Below, in pieces: positions 9,236 through 19,861 of a stretch of 64,000 bases of DNA. A program made the position numbers and the translations under genes. Where the stretch lies: positions 124,001-188,000 of the forward strand of contig NZ_WEHZ01000005.1 of NCBI RefSeq assembly GCF_012641745.1, read 5' to 3'. The notes under the pieces are model-generated. The model did no database searches. It was not told the DNA's origin and was given only the letters and a program-made list of their open reading frames with translations. Positions within the stretch are counted from its first letter, which is position 1, and every line of letters begins with the position of its first letter. This DNA is from Pseudoalteromonas peptidolytica. Its GTDB lineage: Bacteria > Pseudomonadota > Gammaproteobacteria > Enterobacterales > Alteromonadaceae.

Positions 9236-10119
9236 CAATCTACCTCAACTACCATTTTTGCATTAGCCACCTGCCAATTCGCAACCCTTTTGTTAATAAA
9301 GCCAGACTCAGTAAGTGCTCGCTTTATGATCCCCCTTTGCTTTAATACGTGTAAACCACGATTTAGCGCTGCAAATATTTGCTCACCTTCAGGGTGATTT
9401 TTACTAACAACGAAATGGCGAGAATCGGGTAATACAACTTTAATGTCTTCTATAGGAACATATTCTTTCCCCTCAAAGGTTAACACCAAAGAATCGCTCA
9501 CACTGAAGTTGATCAACATGGTATCAACCACATTGCTTTCCACCATCTCTAACATAGTTTCCCATGGACCTATAAAACTCACCATGTGTAAATCTGTATT
9601 CATCAGGGCTCGCCAATCAACTGCCCATCTCGGGTTAGAAACCACATCAAGCTGCCTCAATTGGGACAGTGGAGTCTGTTGCAACGCGACATTGCGCTTT
9701 GTAACATACAAACCCGCCTCATATTCACCAACCTCAACAATAGGCTCAGAAATAAATAATGCGCCTCGATAATCTACGATACTTTCATGCCAAACACTGC
9801 GGGCCAGAATTAAGCTCTCTCCTGCTATCAGATCGGAAAACTCTAAAATATTGACAGATGGTTTTGGGTTGAATACAACTTGGCGGGTTTCGCCACCGAG
9901 AAACAGCGCTTGTTGCAGTAACACCATTTCGATGATTTCGATATGAGATCCCTTGGTTGTGGGATGAAAGGTGTCAACATCTAACACATGACGACCTGCA
10001 AGAAAGTCTTCGTAGCGTTGACTGAAATTTTCACTGCTAATGATGTCTACAACAAGCTGGTTGCTTCCCCAGCTAATGGGCGAAATAAACAAAAGCCAAC
10101 ATACCCACTTCATTTTCAT
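9235..10119 (-). CDS. Periplasmic solute-binding protein (SBP_bac_3-like), partner of the diguanylate cyclase
   Basis: 294 residues with a signal peptide (ends about residue 19, SPISWGSNQ). The body has the fold pattern of amino-acid-type extracellular binding proteins: 'EFSDLIAGESLILARSVW', 'YRGALFISEPIVEVGEYEAGLYV' and a C-terminal 'HFVVSKNHPEGEQIFAALNR' with 'LKQRGIIKRAL'. There is no ABC permease nearby. Instead its stop overlaps the start of a TPR-GGDEF gene, so it probably acts as a ligand sensor rather than a transporter part. The ligand is unknown. Confidence 0.75.
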   Translation of the reverse strand: MKMKWVCWLLFISPISWGSNQLVVDIISSENFSQRYEDFLAGRHVLDVDTFHPTTKGSHIEIIEMVLLQQALFLGGETRQVVFNPKPSVNILEFSDLIAGESLILARSVWHESIVDYRGALFISEPIVEVGEYEAGLYVTKRNVALQQTPLSQLRQLDVVSNPRWAVDWRALMNTDLHMVSFIGPWETMLEMVESNVVDTMLINFSVSDSLVLTFEGKEYVPIEDIKVVLPDSRHFVVSKNHPEGEQIFAALNRGLHVLKQRGIIKRALTESGFINKRVANWQVANAKMVVEVD

Positions 10120-10258
10120 TGTTGACGAAAACCTTATTATTAACAGTTATTCAATCTAGTATACGTTAGTTTAGTCTCCATTGTTAACCACAAAACAACA
10201 TTATCTAATAAATTTGGATGCTTAATTTATCTAGCTCAAGGTTTGAATTTGGAGCTAT

Positions 10259-10456
10259 GTTAATTATTTTATTTAAGTGGTTTATTTTGAGGCAAGAAAA
10301 TCTTGTCCGTCACATCGCTTTCACGTCCTGATCACGCCGAGGTAACTACATCTGTAGGCAAGGCAAAACCTTACTATTTAGTTATTCTAAATAAGAAATT
10401 TTTAACGCAGTTAGATTTCTGCCTTCAAATTGAACAAGTATTAAGGCTGATTGGTA
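10259..10456 (+). repeat. Degenerate dispersed repeat with internal insert, copy 3
   Basis: It shows 'AAGTGGTTTATTTTGAGGC', 'CTATTTAGTTATTCTAAAT' and a right end ATTGGTA, but the left TACCAATT end is lost. It carries the extra ~45-base segment (GTCCTG...GCAAGGC, with the hairpin-forming ACATCTGTAGG) also seen in the copies at 19862 and 63593. The stretch 10120-10525 holds this copy and the metH terminator, and no gene. Confidence 0.75.
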
Positions 10457-10485
10457 TCAGTCATAGGATGTGTTGTTTAGCGCAA

Positions 10486-10510
10486 TAAAAAGCCCTATAG
10501 AAATAGGGCT
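10486..10510 (-). terminator. Rho-independent terminator of the metA-metH operon
   Basis: On the minus strand an AGCCCTAT / ATAGGGCT stem with a 4-base loop is followed by TTTTA, 16 bases after the metH stop. Confidence 0.85.
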
Positions 10511-10525
10511 ATATCATCATCCAGT

Positions 10526-13153
10526 TTATGTCGTTTCGTAGCCGAGGTTTGGGCTGAGCCAGCGCTCAGCTTCCGCTAATGACATCCCTTGGCGCGTCGC
10601 ATAATCTTCAACTTGATCTTTTTGAATAGTCGCAACGGCAAAGTACTTAGAATCTGGATGCGAGAAGTACCAACCCGACACCGCAGCTCCCGGCCACATG
10701 GCGTATGAACTAGTCAGCTTCATACCGATACGGTTTTCGACATCTAACAGTTGCCAAATTTTTTGTTTCTCGGTGTGTTCAGGGCACGCAGGATACCCTG
10801 GCGCCGGACGGATCCCTTGATAGTTTTCACGGATAAGTTCTTCGTTGCTGAGCGCTTCATCCGCAGCAAATCCCCAGTGCACTTTACGCACTTGTTCATG
10901 CAAGTATTCGGCAAATGCCTCGGCTAAGCGATCTGCAACTGCCTTAATCATAATCTTGTTGTAGTCGTCTTGCTTAGCATCAAATGCCTCTGCTAAGTCA
11001 TCTTCTTCAAGACCACCGGTGACGGCAAATGCACCGAAATAATCAGGAGTGCCTTTAGGTGCAATATAATCCGACAAACAATAGTTAGGAAAATCAGTTT
11101 TTTCGGTTTGCTGGCGCAGCTGACATGACGTAACCAAGACTTCACTTCGTGACTCATCTTTGTAAATCTCAATATCGTCACCCACGCGGTTAGCCGGGAA
11201 CAAACCAATCACACCAAGTGGCTGCAAACTACCATCTCGCTCTAGTTGATCTAACATGGCATTGGCATCATGAAACAGTTTTTGCGCCTCTTCACCAACC
11301 ACTTCGTCTTGCAGAATACGTGGATATTTACCAGCCAATGACCAAGTCATAAAAAATGGCGTCCAGTCGATGTAATCGCGCAGAGTTTTGATGCTCACAT
11401 CTTTAAACTCAGTGATCCCCAACTTACTTGGTACCGGTGGCGTATAGTTTTGCCAATCAAGTTTTGCAGCATTATCCCGAGCTCGCGCTAAGGTAACCGG
11501 TTTTGAGCGTGGCTTTTTACGCGCTTGTTGCTCTCGCACTTTGACGTATTCATCCGCGGTTTTTGCCAAAAATTCGGGCTTTTGGGTTTTACTTAGCAGG
11601 CTAGATACCACACCAACCGCGCGACTGGCGTTATTGACGTAAATCACACCTTTGTCGTACTGAGGTTCAATTTTAACTGCGGTATGGGCTTTCGATGTGG
11701 TAGCACCACCAATAAGCAATGGAATATCAAAGCCGCGGCGTGTCATTTCTTTAGCGACATGCACCATTTCATCAAGAGAAGGCGTAATAAGGCCAGACAA
11801 GCCAATGACATCAGCATTTTCATCAATGGCCGTTTGCAGGATTTTTTCTGCTGGCACCATCACCCCTAAGTCCACAACTTCGTAGTTATTACATTGCAGT
11901 ACCACGCCCACGATGTTTTTGCCGATGTCGTGTACATCGCCCTTAACTGTGGCCATGATCACTTTACCGTTACTTGAGCCCTCTTCTTTTTCTGCCTCAA
12001 TGTAAGGGTCGAGGTAGGCCACCGCGCGCTTCATCACTCGAGCAGATTTCACCACTTGTGGCAAAAACATTTTGCCCGCGCCAAACAAATCGCCAACCAC
12101 GTTCATACCATCCATCAGAGGCCCTTCAATCACTTGGATTGGCTTATCAAACAGCTGACGACAGGCTTCGGTGTCTTCGTCAATAAACTCTGTGATCCCT
12201 TTAACTAGCGCGTGTTCCAAGCGTTTTTCAACTGGCCAAGAGCGCCACTCTAGATCTTCTTTTTTGTCTGCTTGCGCCATACCTGAATATTTGGGCGCTA
12301 TCTCAACTAATCGCTCGCCAGCACCAGCGTCGGTATTGAGGATCACATCCTCAACGGCATCACGGAGCTCTTTTGGAATATCGTCATACACTGCAAGCTG
12401 ACCGGCGTTAACAATCCCCATATCCATACCCGCTTTAATCGCATGGTACAAAAATACAGAGTGGATAGCTTCACGCACGGGATTGTTACCGCGGAATGAG
12501 AAGGATACGTTCGATACGCCCCCAGACACTTTACAGTGCGGTAAGTTTTGCTTGATTCTGCGCGTGCCCTCGATAAATTCAACGGCGTAATTATCGTGCT
12601 CTTCAATCCCCGTGGCGACCGCAAAAATATTTGGGTCAAAAATGATGTCTTCTGGCGGAAACCCAAGCTCATCAACCAAGATTTTGTAAGAGCGCTGACA
12701 GATCTCAAACTTTCTATCTGCGCTCTCCGCTTGACCAACTTCATCAAACGCCATAACTACCACGGCTGCACCAAAACGTTTGATAATTTTAGCTTGATGA
12801 ATAAATGGTGCCTCACCCTCCTTTAAGGAGATTGAGTTTACGATGGCTTTACCTTGAATACATTTCAGGCCCGCTTCAATGACTTCCCATTTAGACGAGT
12901 CAACCATGATGGGAACTTTTGAAATATCTGGCTCTGACGCTATCAGATTGAGAAACTTTACCATCGCTGCTTTTGAGTCCAACATGGCTTCATCCATGTT
13001 GATATCAATTACCTGAGCACCATTTTCAACTTGCTCTCTGGCAACATCTAATGCAGTTTCGTAATCCTCTTCTAGAATAAGGCGCTTAAACCTTGCTGAA
13101 CCCGTTACATTGGTACGCTCACCGACGTTAGTAAATACTGCTGTTTGTGTCAT
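10526..13153 (-). CDS. metH: Methionine synthase, cobalamin-dependent: folate, cobalamin and activation domains (split MetH, C-terminal part)
   Basis: 875 residues. It starts at the pterin-binding domain (residues 1-290, with '[14 protein letters not shown]' and 'IMVDSSKW'), continues with the cobalamin cap and B12-binding Rossmann domain (DVHDIG at 406-411, His408 as the lower cobalt ligand), and ends with the AdoMet activation domain ('[12 protein letters not shown]', 'YFAV'). The homocysteine-binding domain that normally begins a ~1230-residue MetH is encoded by the separate gene 9 bases upstream. The two polypeptides together should make methionine from homocysteine and methyl-tetrahydrofolate. 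The start is set by the [15 protein letters not shown] beginning with a nearby GAATTC-spaced ATG. Confidence 0.95.
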   Translation of the reverse strand: MTQTAVFTNVGERTNVTGSARFKRLILEEDYETALDVAREQVENGAQVIDINMDEAMLDSKAAMVKFLNLIASEPDISKVPIMVDSSKWEVIEAGLKCIQGKAIVNSISLKEGEAPFIHQAKIIKRFGAAVVVMAFDEVGQAESADRKFEICQRSYKILVDELGFPPEDIIFDPNIFAVATGIEEHDNYAVEFIEGTRRIKQNLPHCKVSGGVSNVSFSFRGNNPVREAIHSVFLYHAIKAGMDMGIVNAGQLAVYDDIPKELRDAVEDVILNTDAGAGERLVEIAPKYSGMAQADKKEDLEWRSWPVEKRLEHALVKGITEFIDEDTEACRQLFDKPIQVIEGPLMDGMNVVGDLFGAGKMFLPQVVKSARVMKRAVAYLDPYIEAEKEEGSSNGKVIMATVKGDVHDIGKNIVGVVLQCNNYEVVDLGVMVPAEKILQTAIDENADVIGLSGLITPSLDEMVHVAKEMTRRGFDIPLLIGGATTSKAHTAVKIEPQYDKGVIYVNNASRAVGVVSSLLSKTQKPEFLAKTADEYVKVREQQARKKPRSKPVTLARARDNAAKLDWQNYTPPVPSKLGITEFKDVSIKTLRDYIDWTPFFMTWSLAGKYPRILQDEVVGEEAQKLFHDANAMLDQLERDGSLQPLGVIGLFPANRVGDDIEIYKDESRSEVLVTSCQLRQQTEKTDFPNYCLSDYIAPKGTPDYFGAFAVTGGLEEDDLAEAFDAKQDDYNKIMIKAVADRLAEAFAEYLHEQVRKVHWGFAADEALSNEELIRENYQGIRPAPGYPACPEHTEKQKIWQLLDVENRIGMKLTSSYAMWPGAAVSGWYFSHPDSKYFAVATIQKDQVEDYATRQGMSLAEAERWLSPNLGYETT

Positions 13154-13162
13154 GGTGAATTC

Positions 13163-14242
13163 CTAATTTAAGTTACAGGCTTCAAGTCCTGCCAAACGCA
13201 TCCGCACTTCGATGTCAGGCAAGCTACGCGGCGGGGTTTGTGCAAGACCACGTGCAAAGGCGCTAATATGCTCAGGTGTGGTGCCGCAGCAACCACCAAC
13301 TATGTTGATAAATCCTTCTTTACCCCAATCGATAATTTCTTTTGCCATGTCATCGGCTTCTAAGTCATATTCACCAAACTCGTTGGGAAGCCCAGCGTTT
13401 GGATGCACAGAGGTAAACGTTTCACATACCCGTGATAGCTCTTCTACATATTGTCTTAGTAAATCTGGGCCTAGCGCACAATTCAGACCAATGGAAATGG
13501 GTTTAATATGGCGAATGGAGTTATAAAACGCCTCTGTGGTTTGCCCTGACAGCGTACGCCCTGACGCGTCGGTTATAGTACCTGAGATCATCACAGGTAA
13601 TCTCACCCCAGCTTGCTCAAAAGCTTCCTCCACGCCATAAGACGCGGCTTTGGCATTCAGGGTATCAAAAATAGTCTCAATCAAAATAAGGTGCGCACCG
13701 CCTTCAATAAGGGCAAGCGTTGACTCGACATAAGCTGCAACCAACTTGTCGAAAGTGATATTGCGAAAACCAGGGTCGTTTACATCAGGAGAAATGGAGC
13801 AGGTTTTTGATGTTGGACCAAGTACACCTGCCACATAGCGAGGCTTGCTGGGGTCTTGGGCGGTAAATTCATCGCACACCGCACGTGCAAGCTTCGCCGA
13901 TTCGAGATTAATCTCTCGACTCAGGCTTGCCATATCATAATCTTCCATTGAGATAGTGGTGGCATTAAAAGTATTGGTTTCAATGATATCCGCGCCAGCA
14001 GCGAGATAATCACGATGGATCTGCTTGATAATCTCAGGTTGTGTCAAGCTTAGCAGATCGTTGTTACCTTTGATAAGGACATGCCAATCTTTAAAACGTT
14101 CACCACGATAGTCCTCTTCTTCTAATTTGTGCTTTTGGATCATTGTACCCATCGCACCGTCTAAGATCAGAATACGTTGCTGCATTGCTTGCTTAAGCTG
14201 CGCTGCAATTTGCTCACCGTTTACGGCTACATTATTCGGCAT
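13163..14242 (-). CDS. metH: Methionine synthase homocysteine-binding domain (split MetH, N-terminal part)
   Basis: 359 residues matching the N-terminal homocysteine S-methyltransferase barrel of MetH. Zinc ligands are present: Cys255 in NCALGPD and Cys318/Cys319 in [11 protein letters not shown]. The opening '[13 protein letters not shown]' is typical. It ends where the pterin-binding gene begins, so MetH is divided exactly at the domain boundary. This looks like a stable, functional split rather than decay. The ATG at 14242 has AAGGA upstream and overlaps the end of metA by 11 bases, giving a metA-metH1-metH2 operon. Confidence 0.95.
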   Translation of the reverse strand: MPNNVAVNGEQIAAQLKQAMQQRILILDGAMGTMIQKHKLEEEDYRGERFKDWHVLIKGNNDLLSLTQPEIIKQIHRDYLAAGADIIETNTFNATTISMEDYDMASLSREINLESAKLARAVCDEFTAQDPSKPRYVAGVLGPTSKTCSISPDVNDPGFRNITFDKLVAAYVESTLALIEGGAHLILIETIFDTLNAKAASYGVEEAFEQAGVRLPVMISGTITDASGRTLSGQTTEAFYNSIRHIKPISIGLNCALGPDLLRQYVEELSRVCETFTSVHPNAGLPNEFGEYDLEADDMAKEIIDWGKEGFINIVGGCCGTTPEHISAFARGLAQTPPRSLPDIEVRMRLAGLEACNLN

Positions 14243-15179
14243 AATTGTTAGTCCTTACATCTTGGCTAACTAAGTTAATATCATAAGGTGTGGTTTGGTA
14301 AACATAGTAGTTTAACCAATTTGAGAATAACAAAAACGCGTGACTTTGCCATGTTTTGGAGGGGCGCTTTGTGGTGTCATTCTCAGGAAAATAGTTCTCG
14401 GGCAGTGGTGCATTAGCCATTTTCTCACAGTCACGTAAATATTCTTTTTGTAACGTGTCAGCATCATACTCTGGATGACCGGTGATATAGACTTGGCTGC
14501 CGGAATGGTTTTTTATTAAGTAAGCACCCACTTTTTCTGAACCAGCTAAAATTACAAGGTCTTTACATGTATTAATTTTGTCGACATCAATATGGCCATA
14601 TCGAGAATGAGGCACTAAAAATTCATCGTCAAAGCCGCGAGTCAGCGCCCCGTGGTCAAAATAACAGTGGTGCTTAAACACACCGCACAGTTTGTCCTCT
14701 TTGAGTTCCCGTTTTAAGCCATAGTGATGATACAAACCGGCATGCGCTGCCCAGCAAGAAAAGAGCGTTGAAGTAACATGGTGCTCTGCCCAATCAAAAA
14801 ACGCCTGTAACTCTTGCCAATACACCACATCGTCATACTCAAGATGCGCCAGTGGTGCGCCAGTGACGATCAAGGCATCATAGTTTTGCTCTTTTACATC
14901 TGAAAAATAGCGGTAAAACATGTCTAGGTGTTGCTCTGAATTTTCAGAACTGCGGTGAGTGTCTAGCCGTAGTAAATCGACATTCACTTGCAAAGGCGTA
15001 TTGGCCAATAGCCTAATAAATTGCACCTCAGTTTCCACTTTATTTGGCATCAAGTTTAATATGGCAAGTCGCATAGGGCGGATCTCTTGCGTTGATGCAC
15101 GGCTTTGTGGCATCACAAAAACATTTTCATGACGCAGTTGGGCAATGGCTGGGAGTTCGTCGGTGACGGTGATTGGCAT
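14232..15179 (-). CDS. metA: Homoserine O-succinyltransferase MetA
   Basis: 315 residues. It catalyses the first committed step of methionine synthesis, acylation of homoserine. Catalytic Cys142 lies in [14 protein letters not shown], and His235 and Glu237 in GHPEYD stand at the positions known from E. coli MetA. The conserved '[19 protein letters not shown]' is at residues 44-62. It heads an operon with the two-part methionine synthase, placing the first and last enzymes of the pathway together. Two tandem MetJ-like boxes lie about 65 bases upstream. Whether the acyl donor is succinyl- or acetyl-CoA cannot be settled by eye. Confidence 0.95.
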   Translation of the reverse strand: MPITVTDELPAIAQLRHENVFVMPQSRASTQEIRPMRLAILNLMPNKVETEVQFIRLLANTPLQVNVDLLRLDTHRSSENSEQHLDMFYRYFSDVKEQNYDALIVTGAPLAHLEYDDVVYWQELQAFFDWAEHHVTSTLFSCWAAHAGLYHHYGLKRELKEDKLCGVFKHHCYFDHGALTRGFDDEFLVPHSRYGHIDVDKINTCKDLVILAGSEKVGAYLIKNHSGSQVYITGHPEYDADTLQKEYLRDCEKMANAPLPENYFPENDTTKRPSKTWQSHAFLLFSNWLNYYVYQTTPYDINLVSQDVRTNNYAE

Positions 15180-15241
15180 GCGCTGCTCCAGACTAATCGA
15201 ATGGCATTATTATGGACAAAAACAGGAAAATTTCAACCTCT

Positions 15242-15257
15242 AGATGTATGGACGTCC
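15242..15257. promoter_or_regulatory. Two tandem MetJ boxes (candidate)
   Basis: Two abutting 8-mers, AGATGTAT and GGACGTCC, each match the MetJ consensus AGACGTCT at 6 of 8 positions. They lie between metA (minus strand) and the EamA gene (plus strand). MetJ operators are built from adjacent 8-base boxes, so repression of the metA-metH operon by MetJ-AdoMet is likely. Confidence 0.6.
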
Positions 15258-15357
15258 AAAACCCCATAATAACGATTTGATCTCGCTCCCTCCCCATTTT
15301 TTGTTCAATGTATGTATACTTGCCACCAAATTAATAAGCACAAGCAGCGTGGTATAT

Positions 15358-16248
15358 ATGATTGGCATTGGGGAAGCGGCAGCAATTGCAGCAGCCGGAG
15401 TATGGGCTGGTTCAACAATTTTATACAAGCGATTTAGCCATCACCTCAGTCCGTTTGAGCTAAACGTCAGCAAAGGCGTTATTGCTTCTGCTCTGATGAT
15501 ATTATGTTTACTCGTCACCGCTGATACCATGTACCCCACCTTACTCTCTAGTTGGGGCTGGCTGATTGCCAGTGGCATACTGGGCATAGCGATTGGTGAC
15601 AGCGCCTACTTTGCTGCACTTAGAAATATTGGCCCTGCACGCACTTTGGTGATTGAAAGCCTAGCACCTGCCATTGCTGGGATCTTAAATATTATTATTC
15701 TTGGTGTTTATCTTAGCACATCAGCTTGGCTTGGCATTGCTATCACGACAGTAGGCGTAATGCTCGCAATCAAACCGAGTCGTAGCCAACCAGTAGTAGA
15801 CAACAAGCACTATATACTTGGCGTTTGCTTCGCGCTTACAGCGGCTGTTTGCCAAGCTGCGGGTATGGTACTTTCCAAAGGCGCATTAACTAACGAAAGC
15901 ATCAGCAGCTTGTGGGCAGCACTTATCCGTCTCGCCTCAGGTACCTTATTTGTGGCCTTTATTGTCACCTATCTGCGTTCACAAAGCCTACTTAAGGCAC
16001 TCACGCTGAAACAAATTCAAGGCAAAAACTGGCTGTTTGTTGCGGTGTTTTTTGGTACTTTTATCGGCCTATGGCTACAGTTGATATCCGTTAATCATAC
16101 CGACCCAGCCATCGCGCAAACCATCTTTGCAACGGCACCGCTTATGGTGATGACGATTGGGCTTTTACGCAGAGAAACTATCACTAAATCAATGCTATAT
16201 GGTGGGTTAATTGCGTTAGTTGGGGTATTTTTGCTACTAAGAGGATAG
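15358..16248 (+). CDS. EamA-family (DMT) transporter
   Basis: About 296 residues with ten hydrophobic segments in two homologous halves, as in drug/metabolite transporters: first half 'AAAIAAAGVWAGSTILYKRF', second half 'LGVCFALTAAVCQAAGMVLSKGAL', and the family end 'ATAPLMVMTIGLLRRE'. It is an inner-membrane exporter of unknown solute. The ATG at 15358 was preferred because the family begins with the first EamA helix; a longer reading from 15244 would start within the MetJ boxes. It diverges from metA and may share the regulatory region, which would make a role in amino-acid or methionine export possible but unproven. Confidence 0.85.
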   Translation: MIGIGEAAAIAAAGVWAGSTILYKRFSHHLSPFELNVSKGVIASALMILCLLVTADTMYPTLLSSWGWLIASGILGIAIGDSAYFAALRNIGPARTLVIESLAPAIAGILNIIILGVYLSTSAWLGIAITTVGVMLAIKPSRSQPVVDNKHYILGVCFALTAAVCQAAGMVLSKGALTNESISSLWAALIRLASGTLFVAFIVTYLRSQSLLKALTLKQIQGKNWLFVAVFFGTFIGLWLQLISVNHTDPAIAQTIFATAPLMVMTIGLLRRETITKSMLYGGLIALVGVFLLLRG

Positions 16249-16344
16249 AGTATCGGTGTGATCACAGATATTTGCATTGAAGGCTCGCAAACTATTAACA
16301 ATCAATTAAACTTCCTTCTACTACATTAAAAAAGGAATGAAGTC

Positions 16345-17790
16345 ATGCGCGTTATCATTGCCATTGCTGCGCTCAATTTAATAGCTTGCAGTAGTACACT
16401 TGCTGTACAACAAGCAAATACCAAAGTGCTCGGCGCTTACACTATGTTTGCGCCCTCAACTACTGAAACCCCCAATATTTATGCTCGAGTGATTGTCGAT
16501 GGTGTACTAACCGACGCCAGCCAATGTCCCTCTCTTATCTCAAATAAAGCTGTCACACCAATGACATTAAGAGCAAAGCGCCCAAACCCGGCGCACTTTC
16601 CTGTTACCGTATGTGAAGCAAAGCTAAGATCAAACACTGCCTATACAGTCACCAATAGCGCATTTTCGTTAGCACCAGTCACCTTTGACCCTAAGAAAAT
16701 CGCGGTTTTCGGCGATACCGGCTGTAAATCGTCAGTGTGTAAAAACAACAGCGCTGCTGAGCCGTTTAAAAGCCTTACGGCGCAAGGAGCACAACAACGA
16801 CCACAGCTACTGCTTCACATGGGAGATCTCAATTATCGCGGTACTGGCGGCGCAATCTCTGGGGATACCTACGCCTATGACGCAGGTGACGGCGGCTACG
16901 GTGGTGCAAGCTGTGGCTTAAATGACACTTACTACAGCCAAAACGCGCTAAATAGCCCCAGGCCAGACACATGGAGTAATTGGCAAGCCGACTTCTTTTT
17001 TGCGACGCGTCAACTTTCAACTACGGCACCATGGATTTTTGCACGGGGAAATCACGAGTTGTGTAGTCGAGCTGGCGTTGGCTGGTTTTACTTTTTTGGC
17101 CCAGGGGCAGCCCTCCCTGATGCTGTAGACCAACAACAATGCCCAGCACAAGGTGATTATACTCAACCACCAAAATCTGCAAGCGCGCATATCATTGTGC
17201 AAAACTCCTATACCATCAATTTAAAGCCGCTCAGTATTTGGGTAATGGATAGCGCGAATGCGTGTGATGCCAGTGCCGATAATGGGCTAACTAAAGTTTA
17301 CCAGCAACAATATCAAAGACTAAATGTCAGAAGTGAATTACTAAAAACCAAGCCCATGTGGATCATGAGCCACAGACCCATTTGGGGCGTTGAGAACCCA
17401 ACAACCAAAGATACCCTAAACGTAATGCTACAAACTGCATTGAAACGCACCAAATCTGGCCAACTGCCCGATCATGTAAAATTATCGCTCGCAGGACATA
17501 TGCACATTTATCAGTCTTCAACTTTTGCAACAAGCACCGCTAGGCCGCCGCAAATTGTCGTAGGTAACAGTGGTGTTAGTTTAAGTAACACCAATGCCTT
17601 TAGTGAATATGATTACAACTTGGATGGTGAAAATGCGGTGGTGAATACACAAGGCAAATTTGGCTTTTTATCAATTGAACTTGGTAAAGGAGGAAAGTGG
17701 CAAGGACAGTTTTTGGATGAAAATGGTGCAGCCTTTTTAACTTGTGATAGTGAAATTTCAGACAAAAAAGCGGTGTGCTTAGCAAAATAA
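16345..17790 (+). CDS. Secreted/lipoprotein metallophosphoesterase (calcineurin-like)
   Basis: 481 residues. A short signal peptide has a possible lipobox (LIAC, Cys15). An N-terminal beta domain (about residues 25-105) is followed by the metallophosphatase motifs GDTG (about 124), GDLNY, GNHE, a downstream SHRPIWG and GHMH, which together supply the two-metal site. It should hydrolyse phosphate esters in the periplasm or at the surface; the substrate is unknown. Several cysteine pairs (CKSSVC, CSR...QQC) suggest disulfides, fitting an exported enzyme. The ribosome-binding site AAGGAATG precedes the ATG. Confidence 0.85.
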   Translation: MRVIIAIAALNLIACSSTLAVQQANTKVLGAYTMFAPSTTETPNIYARVIVDGVLTDASQCPSLISNKAVTPMTLRAKRPNPAHFPVTVCEAKLRSNTAYTVTNSAFSLAPVTFDPKKIAVFGDTGCKSSVCKNNSAAEPFKSLTAQGAQQRPQLLLHMGDLNYRGTGGAISGDTYAYDAGDGGYGGASCGLNDTYYSQNALNSPRPDTWSNWQADFFFATRQLSTTAPWIFARGNHELCSRAGVGWFYFFGPGAALPDAVDQQQCPAQGDYTQPPKSASAHIIVQNSYTINLKPLSIWVMDSANACDASADNGLTKVYQQQYQRLNVRSELLKTKPMWIMSHRPIWGVENPTTKDTLNVMLQTALKRTKSGQLPDHVKLSLAGHMHIYQSSTFATSTARPPQIVVGNSGVSLSNTNAFSEYDYNLDGENAVVNTQGKFGFLSIELGKGGKWQGQFLDENGAAFLTCDSEISDKKAVCLAK

Positions 17791-17882
17791 AAACGAATAT
17801 TTCTTAACTAACCTAAGGTTTGGATAAACAATAGATTGGCAGGTTTTGCTTTCAACTTATAACCTTGTGGCATTTGCTAGAC

Positions 17883-17902
17883 TAGGGGCTACTACGCCCC
17901 TA
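17883..17902 (+). terminator. Hairpin between convergent genes (probable terminator)
   Basis: A TAGGGGC / GCCCCTA perfect 7-base stem with a 6-base loop lies between the convergent metallophosphoesterase and ggt genes. The T-tract is weak, so it may act as a simple barrier for either strand. Confidence 0.5.
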
Positions 17903-17935
17903 TTCCATTTACTCTAGACTGAGGTGAGAAGTGAG

Positions 17936-19678
17936 TTAATATCCTACCGCAGCACTGTCAGCTCGTCTTGGATCTGAGGAACCAAATAGCCCTTTATCGG
18001 TAAGCATGATTGACTGGGTCGATCCCATGGCGTTTTTTTCTGAAAGCCTATGCCCTTTACTTTCGAGTAGGCGTCGGGTGTCACCATTTAAACTACGCTC
18101 TATCCGAATTTCATCTGGTAACCATTGATGATGAATACGCGGAGCCACGGTCGCTTCAGCGATATTCAAGCCATGATCGATAACATTCATAATGACCTGT
18201 AGCGTGGTGGTGATAATTCGTGAGCCACCCGGACTACCTGTTACTAAAAAGGGTTTACCCTCTTTCATGACGATGGTCGGGGTCATCGAACTTAGCGGAC
18301 GTTTCTTACCTTCAACAGCGTTGGCTTCACCACCGACTAACCCAAAGCCATTAGGACTACCGGGTTTGGCCGAGAAGTCGTCCATTTCGTTGTTGAGTAA
18401 AATCCCCGTACCTGCCGCTACAATACCCGAGCCGTAGCTAAAGTTTAGAGTATAAGTGTTACTAACTGCATTCCCCCATTTATCAACGACGGAATAGTGC
18501 GTGGTTTGGTTACTTTCAAACGGTAGCAATTTACCGGGCTTAATTTCACTACTTGGCGTTGCCTTATCTGGATGTATCTTTTTACTGCGTTGCTTTGCAA
18601 ACTGCTTATCAACTAACGCCTCAACTGGTACGTCATAAAAATCAGGGTCGCCTAAGTATTCACTGCGATCAGCGTAGGCACGCTTCATAACTTCAGCCAT
18701 CAAATGGATAGTTGCGGCGCTGTTATGACCCAGTTCACCAATTGGGTATTGCTCCAACATATTTAACATCTCTATGATGTGAACTCCACCTGATGAAGGC
18801 GGCGGCATAGAGATGATTTCGTAGCCTCGATATGACCCTGTTAGCGGCTGACGCTCCAGCGCTTTATATGCTTTTAGATCGTCAAGTGTCATAATGCCAC
18901 CAGCCGCTTCTACTGCCGCAACGATTTTCTTAGCCGTCTCACCTTGGTAAAAACCCGCACTGCCCTTTTCTGCGATTAGCGTTAAAGAGTGAGCAAGATC
19001 AGTTTGTACCAACCATTCATTTGGTTTGTAACTACTGCCATCTTCTTTATAAAATATTGCCTTAGACGCGGGTACATCTAGCATTCGCTGCTTAATGTAA
19101 TTATGAGATAGTGAGTTGGCTAGATCAGAGGTCACTTTAATGCCATCACGCGCCAGCTTTATCGCCGGTTGCATAACTTGGCTAAGGGTCATGGTGCCAT
19201 ACTTTTTTAGTGCTAACTCCATCCCCATAACAGTACCTGGGACACCCACAGCAAGGCCATGTTGAAGGCTAAGTTTAGGGTCTACTTCACCGTTTTCATC
19301 AAGAAAAATACCTTTATGGGCGCTACTTGGCGCCATTTCGCGATAATCAATAGCGATGGTTTTATTTTCTTTTGCTAAATGCACTAACATAAAGCCACCA
19401 CCACCAATGTTTCCAGCCCTTGGTAAAGTTACCGCCAGACTAAACCCAACCGCAACAGCTGCATCAACGGCATTACCACCTTGCTTAAGGATCTCTACAC
19501 CTATCTGACTGGCAAGTGCTTCTTGACTCGACACCATACCATGCTCAGCCCAGATTGGTTGCGCCGTAGCTTTAGAGCTAAATATGGGTGACTCGTCAGC
19601 ATGCGCCGTGTTTCCAAGCGCAGCACCTACGCACAAGGAGACAGAGCAAGACCACACCAGTGCTGTTAATTTTCGCAT
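17936..19678 (-). CDS. ggt: Gamma-glutamyltransferase (glutathione hydrolase)
   Basis: About 580 residues. A signal peptide (to about ALGNTAHA) exports it to the periplasm, where it cleaves gamma-glutamyl bonds such as those of glutathione. The family start 'HGMVSSQEALASQIGVEILKQGGN' and 'AGNIGGGGFMLVH' are present. The autoprocessing site and N-terminal nucleophile threonine are in QTTHYSVVDKWGNAVS, and the oxyanion-binding 'PLSSMTPTIV' and 'GSPGG' follow. The start at 19678 was chosen because GGA sits 6 bases upstream; in-frame ATG codons at 19684 and 19705 are alternatives. Confidence 0.93.
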   Translation of the reverse strand: MRKLTALVWSCSVSLCVGAALGNTAHADESPIFSSKATAQPIWAEHGMVSSQEALASQIGVEILKQGGNAVDAAVAVGFSLAVTLPRAGNIGGGGFMLVHLAKENKTIAIDYREMAPSSAHKGIFLDENGEVDPKLSLQHGLAVGVPGTVMGMELALKKYGTMTLSQVMQPAIKLARDGIKVTSDLANSLSHNYIKQRMLDVPASKAIFYKEDGSSYKPNEWLVQTDLAHSLTLIAEKGSAGFYQGETAKKIVAAVEAAGGIMTLDDLKAYKALERQPLTGSYRGYEIISMPPPSSGGVHIIEMLNMLEQYPIGELGHNSAATIHLMAEVMKRAYADRSEYLGDPDFYDVPVEALVDKQFAKQRSKKIHPDKATPSSEIKPGKLLPFESNQTTHYSVVDKWGNAVSNTYTLNFSYGSGIVAAGTGILLNNEMDDFSAKPGSPNGFGLVGGEANAVEGKKRPLSSMTPTIVMKEGKPFLVTGSPGGSRIITTTLQVIMNVIDHGLNIAEATVAPRIHHQWLPDEIRIERSLNGDTRRLLESKGHRLSEKNAMGSTQSIMLTDKGLFGSSDPRRADSAAVGY

Positions 19679-19861
19679 CTTCATTCCGTTTTCAATTATT
19701 CTCATGATGCAGTGTTGCATGAATAAAAAGACCAAACAATCTCAATGCGTTGGGCTACTGACAATACAAATTAATCTCACACCCTAGTAGAAAAATTTGT
19801 CGCTAGAGAAAGGTTTATTAGAGAGAGCTAAAGCTTAATAATGTTAAAGCGATATGATTAA

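Noticed and set aside
17808..17828. Sequence TAACCTAAGGTTTGGATAA, like one end of the 57381 element
   Set aside because: It is a lone ~19-base match with no partner end nearby; too short to annotate.
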